Shown: piece after piece, positions 59,610 to 64,000 of the stretch
How positions within the stretch are numbered: the stretch's first letter is position 1
How the letters are laid out: each line of letters opens with the position of its first letter
Assembly (NCBI GenBank): GCA_017450125.1
Contig: JAFSWZ010000038.1
Coordinates: forward strand, 1 to 64,000
Source of the DNA: Synergistaceae bacterium
GTDB taxonomy: Bacteria; Synergistota; Synergistia; Synergistales; Aminobacteriaceae
Direction of reading: 5' to 3'
DNA length: 64,000 bases
The notes under the pieces: model-generated
Seen by the model: only the letters and a program-made list of their open reading frames with translations
Database searches by the model: none
What the model was told of the DNA's origin: nothing
Position numbers and translations under genes: made by a program

Positions 59610-60931
59610 TCGGTTACCTCCCCGTGTAAGCACCACGCTTCTGCCTTCGTGATCTTCACCTTCAAGAACTCTCCCAGAAGAGCCTTGCTGCCCTCAAAGA
59701 TTACCACTTTGTCCTGAGGTGTCCTGCCCTGAAGGAAGCCTCCTCCCTTCGGTGCCGCATCATCCGCGAGAACCTCTACCGTCTGTCCCTCAAGCTGCTT
59801 GTTGATGTCCAAAGTTATTGCGTCCTGCAGTGCGTTGAGGGCGTTGAGGCGTTTCAGCCTGACTTTGACGGGTAAAGCTCCCTCCATCGTAGCGGCGGGT
59901 GTGCCTTCACGTTCGGAGTATGCCGCGCTGTGTACGAGGTCAAACCTCAGCTCCTGCAGTGCACTCAAGCTGTCCGCAAAGTCTTCCTCCGTCTCGCCGG
60001 GAAACCCCGTGATTATGTCCGTAGTCAGCGAAACATCCGGCACTTTCTCCCTTAACATCTTCACTTTGCCGAAATATTCTTCTCGGGTGTACTTCCTGTT
60101 CATCAGCCGCAAAACTCTCGTGCTTCCTGACTGTATAGGGAGGTTGAGCGACGGGCACACGGTCTCTTCTTCCGCCATTACGTCAGCAATCTCTTCCGTG
60201 AAATCCTGAGGCAGCGACGTAACGAACCGTAACCGCCTCAGTCCCTCAAGCCTCGAGACTTCACGCAGAAGCCCGGAGAACGACAAACCAATATCCTTGC
60301 CGTAACTGTTGACGTTCTGGCCGAGAAGAGTAATCTCCTTCACGCCGTCAGCTATGAGCATCCTGCATTCAGCTATAACGTCTTCCGGCTTCCGCGATAC
60401 GAACCTTCCGCGAACGTAGGGGACAATGCAGTACGTGCAGAAGTTGTCGCACCCGTGAGCTATCGTAACGTATGCCTTGTACTTGTTCTCGCGCTTTATG
60501 GTAACGTTTCCCGCGTTGAAGTCCAGCGCGTGGAACTCTCTCGGGTCTGTGTCGAGAAGGCTGATTCGCGTTTTGGAGTGCGAGTGTACCTGCTCTATCG
60601 CGTCGGGGATAAGTCCGATGTGTCTCGGCCCTGCAGCAAGTCTCACGTACGGGAAGCGGGCTAACGCTTTTTCCCCGAGCCTCTGCGCAATGCATCCCGT
60701 CAGCGCAACTATCGGCCTCTGGTTCTTATGCCACGAAGGCTCGTACAGCCCCAGCTCGCTCCAGACTTTCTGCTCTGCCTTCGCCCGTACGCTGCACCCC
60801 GTAATCATCACAACGTCAGCAGAATCTTCGTCCGTCTCCTGCCAGCCGCGCGAACACAGAACAGTGCGTACACGGTCGGCATCGTAGACGTTCATCTGAC
60901 AGCCGTAGACTTTGACGCAAAAGCTCTTCAC
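59606..60931 (-). CDS. miaB: tRNA-2-methylthio-N6-dimethylallyladenosine synthase
   Basis: Radical SAM methylthiotransferase acting on A37 of tRNAs. The 441-residue protein has an N-terminal UPF0004 domain with three cluster cysteines (VYGCQMN, TGCSVR, TGCIAQ), the radical SAM HGCDNFCTYC motif and a C-terminal TRAM domain (about 375-437). All domains are intact. It overlaps purB by four bases. Confidence 0.94.
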   Translation of the reverse strand: MKSFCVKVYGCQMNVYDADRVRTVLCSRGWQETDEDSADVVMITGCSVRAKAEQKVWSELGLYEPSWHKNQRPIVALTGCIAQRLGEKALARFPYVRLAAGPRHIGLIPDAIEQVHSHSKTRISLLDTDPREFHALDFNAGNVTIKRENKYKAYVTIAHGCDNFCTYCIVPYVRGRFVSRKPEDVIAECRMLIADGVKEITLLGQNVNSYGKDIGLSFSGLLREVSRLEGLRRLRFVTSLPQDFTEEIADVMAEEETVCPSLNLPIQSGSTRVLRLMNRKYTREEYFGKVKMLREKVPDVSLTTDIITGFPGETEEDFADSLSALQELRFDLVHSAAYSEREGTPAATMEGALPVKVRLKRLNALNALQDAITLDINKQLEGQTVEVLADDAAPKGGGFLQGRTPQDKVVIFEGSKALLGEFLKVKITKAEAWCLHGEVTE

Positions 60932-62223
60932 TCGAAGAACCTCGCGAATATCTCGTCAACGTACCTCAAATAGTAATCGTTCTCGAACAAGTCCCTGATA
61001 CTCTCGGGGTCAACAACTCCTTTAAGCCTCTCGTCGCTCAGCAGGAGGTCTAGGAACGCAACACCGCTTGAAGCCGTCTTCATCGCGTTCTCCTGAACAA
61101 TCGCGTATGCATCTTCGCGGGACAGCTTTAGTTCATCGAGAAGGTACGTCAGGACTCTCTGGGAGTACACGAGGCCGTTGGTCTTGTTGATGTTGTGGCG
61201 GACTCTAGTCTCGTCGACGGTGAGCCCCCGCAGAATCTTCGTCATGCTCCGCACCATGAACGCCGCAATGTTGAACGCATCCGGCCAGATCACGCGCTCG
61301 GTCGAACTGTGGGAGATGTCCCGTTCATGCCACAGGGCGATGTTCTCCATGCCCGTTAACGCGTAGCCCCGCAGAAGCCTCGACATTCCGCAGATGCGCT
61401 CGCACTTGATGGGGTTGCGCTTGTGGGGCATCGCTGAACTCCCCTTCTGCCCCTGACCGAACGGCTCAAAGGCCTCGCGGACTTCCGTGCGCTGTAAGTT
61501 CCTGACCTCTAAGGCCATCCTCTCGAGCGTCGAACCCATCACCGCAAGGGCATTGAGCACTGCGGCGTGCCTGTCCCTCTGAAGAATCTGGTTCGAGACT
61601 TTGGCGGGCTCAAGGTTCAGGAGCTCGCAGACCCGGGCTTCAAGAGCGGGGTTGCACATCGCGTACGTCCCGACTGCGCCGGAAATTTTCCCTGCAGATA
61701 CGTCCTTCTTCGCGTACTCGAGGCGGCCTCTGTCGCGCAGTAACTCGGCGTGCCAGTTCAGGAAGCGCAGGCCAAGAGACATAGGCTCGGCGTGAATGCC
61801 GTGCGTCCTGCCTATCGTCGGAAGGTACTTGTACTTCAGCGCGAGTTCAACAACTACCGCATCAAGTTCGTCGAGGGCAGTAATTACTATGTTGAGGGAA
61901 TCACGGAGCATTATCGAGCTGGCTGTGTCGAGAATGTCGCTGCTCGTCATCCCCAAATGCAGATACCTTCCGTTTGCCCCTATGTTCTCCGCGACTGCAC
62001 TCACGAACGCCACAACGTCATGCTGTGTCCTCTTCTCGATCTCCTGCACGCGCTCGACGGTGAAATGTGCGTTGGCGGCTATGTCCTCCATCGCTTCCTG
62101 AGGGATTCTGCCCTGTTCCGTCCACGCTTGGCACACAGCAAGTTCAACGTCAAGCATCACCTTCAAGCGGTTATACTCATCCCAGAGCGCAGAAATATCA
62201 CGCTCAGAATATCTGTCAATCAT
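60928..62223 (-). CDS. purB: Adenylosuccinate lyase
   Basis: Acts twice in purine synthesis (SAICAR and adenylosuccinate cleavage). The 431-residue protein has the superfamily signature GSSAMPHKRNP, TSSDILDTA and RTHGIHAEPMS. ATG 62223 follows AGGAGG by nine bases; the open frame upstream covers the promoter. It heads a purB-miaB-glycosyltransferase transcript. Confidence 0.96.
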   Translation of the reverse strand: MIDRYSERDISALWDEYNRLKVMLDVELAVCQAWTEQGRIPQEAMEDIAANAHFTVERVQEIEKRTQHDVVAFVSAVAENIGANGRYLHLGMTSSDILDTASSIMLRDSLNIVITALDELDAVVVELALKYKYLPTIGRTHGIHAEPMSLGLRFLNWHAELLRDRGRLEYAKKDVSAGKISGAVGTYAMCNPALEARVCELLNLEPAKVSNQILQRDRHAAVLNALAVMGSTLERMALEVRNLQRTEVREAFEPFGQGQKGSSAMPHKRNPIKCERICGMSRLLRGYALTGMENIALWHERDISHSSTERVIWPDAFNIAAFMVRSMTKILRGLTVDETRVRHNINKTNGLVYSQRVLTYLLDELKLSREDAYAIVQENAMKTASSGVAFLDLLLSDERLKGVVDPESIRDLFENDYYLRYVDEIFARFFE

Positions 62224-62265
62224 ATGGATAATCCTCCTAGCAGTTAGTGCTGATGGAATGCCTAG

Positions 62266-62294
62266 ATTGTAATTGCCGCCTTTTTCCGCGTCAA
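62266..62294 (-). promoter_or_regulatory. Sigma-70-type promoter of purB
   Basis: On the minus strand TTGACG (62289-62294), a 17-base spacer and TACAAT (62266-62271), about 43 bases before the purB ATG. Confidence 0.75.
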
Positions 62295-62364
62295 GCACGG
62301 GCAATTTTCGCAAGTGTTAGTGTAAAATATGCGCAATCCATATTCATAGAGGGAGCTGTTAGTT

Positions 62365-64000
62365 TTGCGGAGGGTCATTCTGTTGTGTCTGATGCTGTTG
62401 CTTTGGGCAGGAGGTGCTTATGCATCTACCAGTGCCAATCAGGGATTTACAGGATTGTGGGAGTATCCTACCGCAGAAGTGCCCGACGACGGAGCAGGAC
62501 GCTTCGGTTACACCGGCAACTCACCCTACCACTATTCATTCATAGACATTGCCTTTCTGCCATGGCTCGAGATCAATACGCGGCTATCAACGTTCGATCA
62601 TCGCTCTATGGGCAACAGAAGCTACATGGATAAGGCTATGGATCTCAAGCTCCTGCTGTGGCACAACTCGAATCCCAAGATGTGGTTCATGCCGTCAATC
62701 GCTGCCGGTGTCATCGACATGATGGGCACGGAAGTCATGAAGTCATGGTACGGCGTAGCTACGTGGCGGTGGGGGGACGTGGCTCTTACCGCAGGCTACG
62801 GAACTGACAGGCTCAACGGATTCTTCGCTGGTATCGAGTGGGACATAGCAGACTGGCTGACCGTGAAAGCAGAGTACAGCCCGCTGGATTACTCCAAAGA
62901 ACGACTGCTGGGCGGCGGAAGGATAGTCGACGAGAACCCGTCAACCAAGTACAACGCCGGAATAGTCCTGAAAGCTCCGTGGGGGCTGGAAGGCTCGGTG
63001 AGTTACCAGCGCGGCGACGAGTGGGCATTCACTCTCACACAGCGCATCAACCTCAAGGGGCCGTTCATCGGCAACGCACACAAGAGCTTCAGCGCGCCCG
63101 GCGAATCCAGAGCCATAACATGGGACAGCATCGACGCTCAGGAACTTGTCGCGCGTATAGCTTCCGGCCTCGAGAAGTACACGAGAGTTCGCGATGTTGA
63201 CATCAAGCTCGAGGAGACAGATGACGGGCACAGGCTCTCGCTGTCTTACGAGAACTACGGCTACTCATCGCACGCTGAGGCAATGGCACGTGTGCTTGTT
63301 GTGCTCTCAGCGGTAATGCCCGAGACGGAAGAACTCGTGCTTATCCACAAGAACGCTGGGATTCCTGTCGTGAAGGCCGAGTTTCCCGGCTCGCTGCTGT
63401 TCGACCTCAGGGCACGCAACCTCAGGGACGACGACGCGACGGGCGGAGCAGTGTTCACGTGGGCGAGCGCGGATGTCGCGGAGGCAGACGCAGAGGCTCT
63501 CCTGAAGAAGAAGGCACAGCACGAGGTCAAGGCAATGGTGGTCTATGAGCCGCGAATTGACCAGACACTCAGAGAGGAATACATGGACAGGTGGGACATC
63601 GACCTCATCTACAACGGACGCTACTCAAACGGCTGGGGCGGAAAGGTTGACGTTCGCTTCCCGATTCACGTACACGCTGACACTCAGGACGGAATCGGCC
63701 TGTGGTGGGAAAAGGACTTCAACGACAAGATACGTCTCCAGACAGTGGGGATGACCTACGCGAACCACTTCGGCGCAGAAGGCAGGGCATGGCTGTTCGG
63801 CGAAGGCGGCTGGCTCGACGAAGAATGGTTCAGCGCAAACTTGTGGGGAAGGTATTACGGCAAAGACGGCAACTGGTGGATAGGCGCGCGTCTCGGTGCA
63901 CTTCACGACAGAGACCCGTACTCGTTCGCAGGCTTGACGAGCGGACGGTGGGTGTACTTCGAGGATTACGGCATAACAAGAGATGTAAAGACCGGCAAGG
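62365..64000 (+). CDS. YjbH-like exported polysaccharide-biosynthesis protein, 3' end outside window
   Basis: The open frame of 545 codons runs off the window. TTG 62365 is preceded by GAGGGAG with a nine-base gap. A signal peptide (RRVILLCLMLLLWAGGAYA) is followed by GFTGLWEYPTAEVPDDG and FLPWLEINTRLS, the start of the YjbH family (outer-membrane-associated, capsule or exopolysaccharide loci). Many alternating aromatic strands (WGGKVDVRFP, WWIGARLGAL) suggest a beta-barrel or beta-rich fold. It diverges from purB. No partner genes (YjbEFG-type) are visible inside the window. Confidence 0.8.
   Translation, partial: MRRVILLCLMLLLWAGGAYASTSANQGFTGLWEYPTAEVPDDGAGRFGYTGNSPYHYSFIDIAFLPWLEINTRLSTFDHRSMGNRSYMDKAMDLKLLLWHNSNPKMWFMPSIAAGVIDMMGTEVMKSWYGVATWRWGDVALTAGYGTDRLNGFFAGIEWDIADWLTVKAEYSPLDYSKERLLGGGRIVDENPSTKYNAGIVLKAPWGLEGSVSYQRGDEWAFTLTQRINLKGPFIGNAHKSFSAPGESRAITWDSIDAQELVARIASGLEKYTRVRDVDIKLEETDDGHRLSLSYENYGYSSHAEAMARVLVVLSAVMPETEELVLIHKNAGIPVVKAEFPGSLLFDLRARNLRDDDATGGAVFTWASADVAEADAEALLKKKAQHEVKAMVVYEPRIDQTLREEYMDRWDIDLIYNGRYSNGWGGKVDVRFPIHVHADTQDGIGLWWEKDFNDKIRLQTVGMTYANHFGAEGRAWLFGEGGWLDEEWFSANLWGRYYGKDGNWWIGARLGALHDRDPYSFAGLTSGRWVYFEDYGITRDVKTGK

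Noticed and set aside
62771-62780. G6 run in the YjbH-like gene as a third phase-variation tract
   Set aside because: Runs of six G or C occur several times in this window (for example near 17980, 26211 and 29021) and are expected at this GC content.
1-64000. CRISPR arrays, insertion sequences, prophage or integrase genes, rRNA
   Set aside because: None seen on reading both strands: no regular spaced repeats, no transposase or integrase motifs and no rRNA-like sequence.

Overview
The window reads as a continuous stretch of a bacterial chromosome, fairly GC-rich and densely packed, with many 1-50 base overlaps between consecutive genes. There is no sign of a plasmid, prophage, IS element or CRISPR array. 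The organism looks like a flagellated, rod-shaped, amino-acid-fermenting diderm. The evidence is glutamate dehydrogenase, a glutamate-type symporter, type III glutamine synthetase, MreBCD/PBP2/RodA, MinCDE and a YjbH-type exported polysaccharide protein. Gene order in the cell-shape block resembles Firmicutes and their relatives. Together these suggest a Synergistota-like lineage, but that is inference, because no rRNA is present and no search could be run.

Layout, 1-8.8 kb: gdhA, then cca on the opposite strand, three tRNA genes behind a clear sigma-70 promoter, and a five-gene glycan operon (nucleotide-sugar dehydrogenase, epimerase, GT2 transferase, methyltransferase, large membrane protein). 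Two genes of this operon carry very long G tracts. The dehydrogenase has 10 G and is out of frame as sequenced. The methyltransferase has 12 G and is in frame. No other homopolymer like them was seen in the window. This looks like a phase-variable surface-glycan locus and is the most notable finding.

8.8-21.3 kb: glnN; a left-running run of dprA, an 874-residue flagellin, a GtrA protein, adenine deaminase and a purine permease; then rightward metG and a DUF2157 membrane protein. The flagellin has a glycine-rich beta-helix-like insert in its variable region. It is translationally coupled to gtrA, which invites a flagellin-glycan link.

21.3-37.9 kb: one long leftward block, read from its promoter side as tadA, recJ, relA/spoT, dtd, an MBL hydrolase, mreB, mreC, mreD, mrdA, minC, minD, minE, rodA, two radical-SAM-associated genes and rng. 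It links tRNA and nucleotide quality control, stringent response, wall elongation, division-site choice and RNA processing. An IMP dehydrogenase gene diverges from its head.

39.5-46.2 kb: an operon of a GltS-type symporter, a DRE-TIM aldolase-like enzyme and a 2-hydroxyacid dehydrogenase next to an RpiR-type regulator, then comEC and a comEA-like gene. 46.2-58.6 kb, rightward: DUF1015, EamA transporter, DUF3084, rnhA, a double-domain comF, murJ, a nucleoside kinase, a secreted SH3-like protein, and a cobalamin group (cbiB, cobD-like, a solute-binding protein and a cobyric-acid-synthase ATPase domain lacking its amidotransferase half). 58.6-64 kb: leftward GT4 glycosyltransferase, miaB and purB, then a rightward YjbH-like gene cut by the window end.

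Two genes (the RpiR regulator and DUF1015) appear to start at AUU. Four competence genes (dprA, comEA, comEC, comF) are present, and several have unusual domain layouts.
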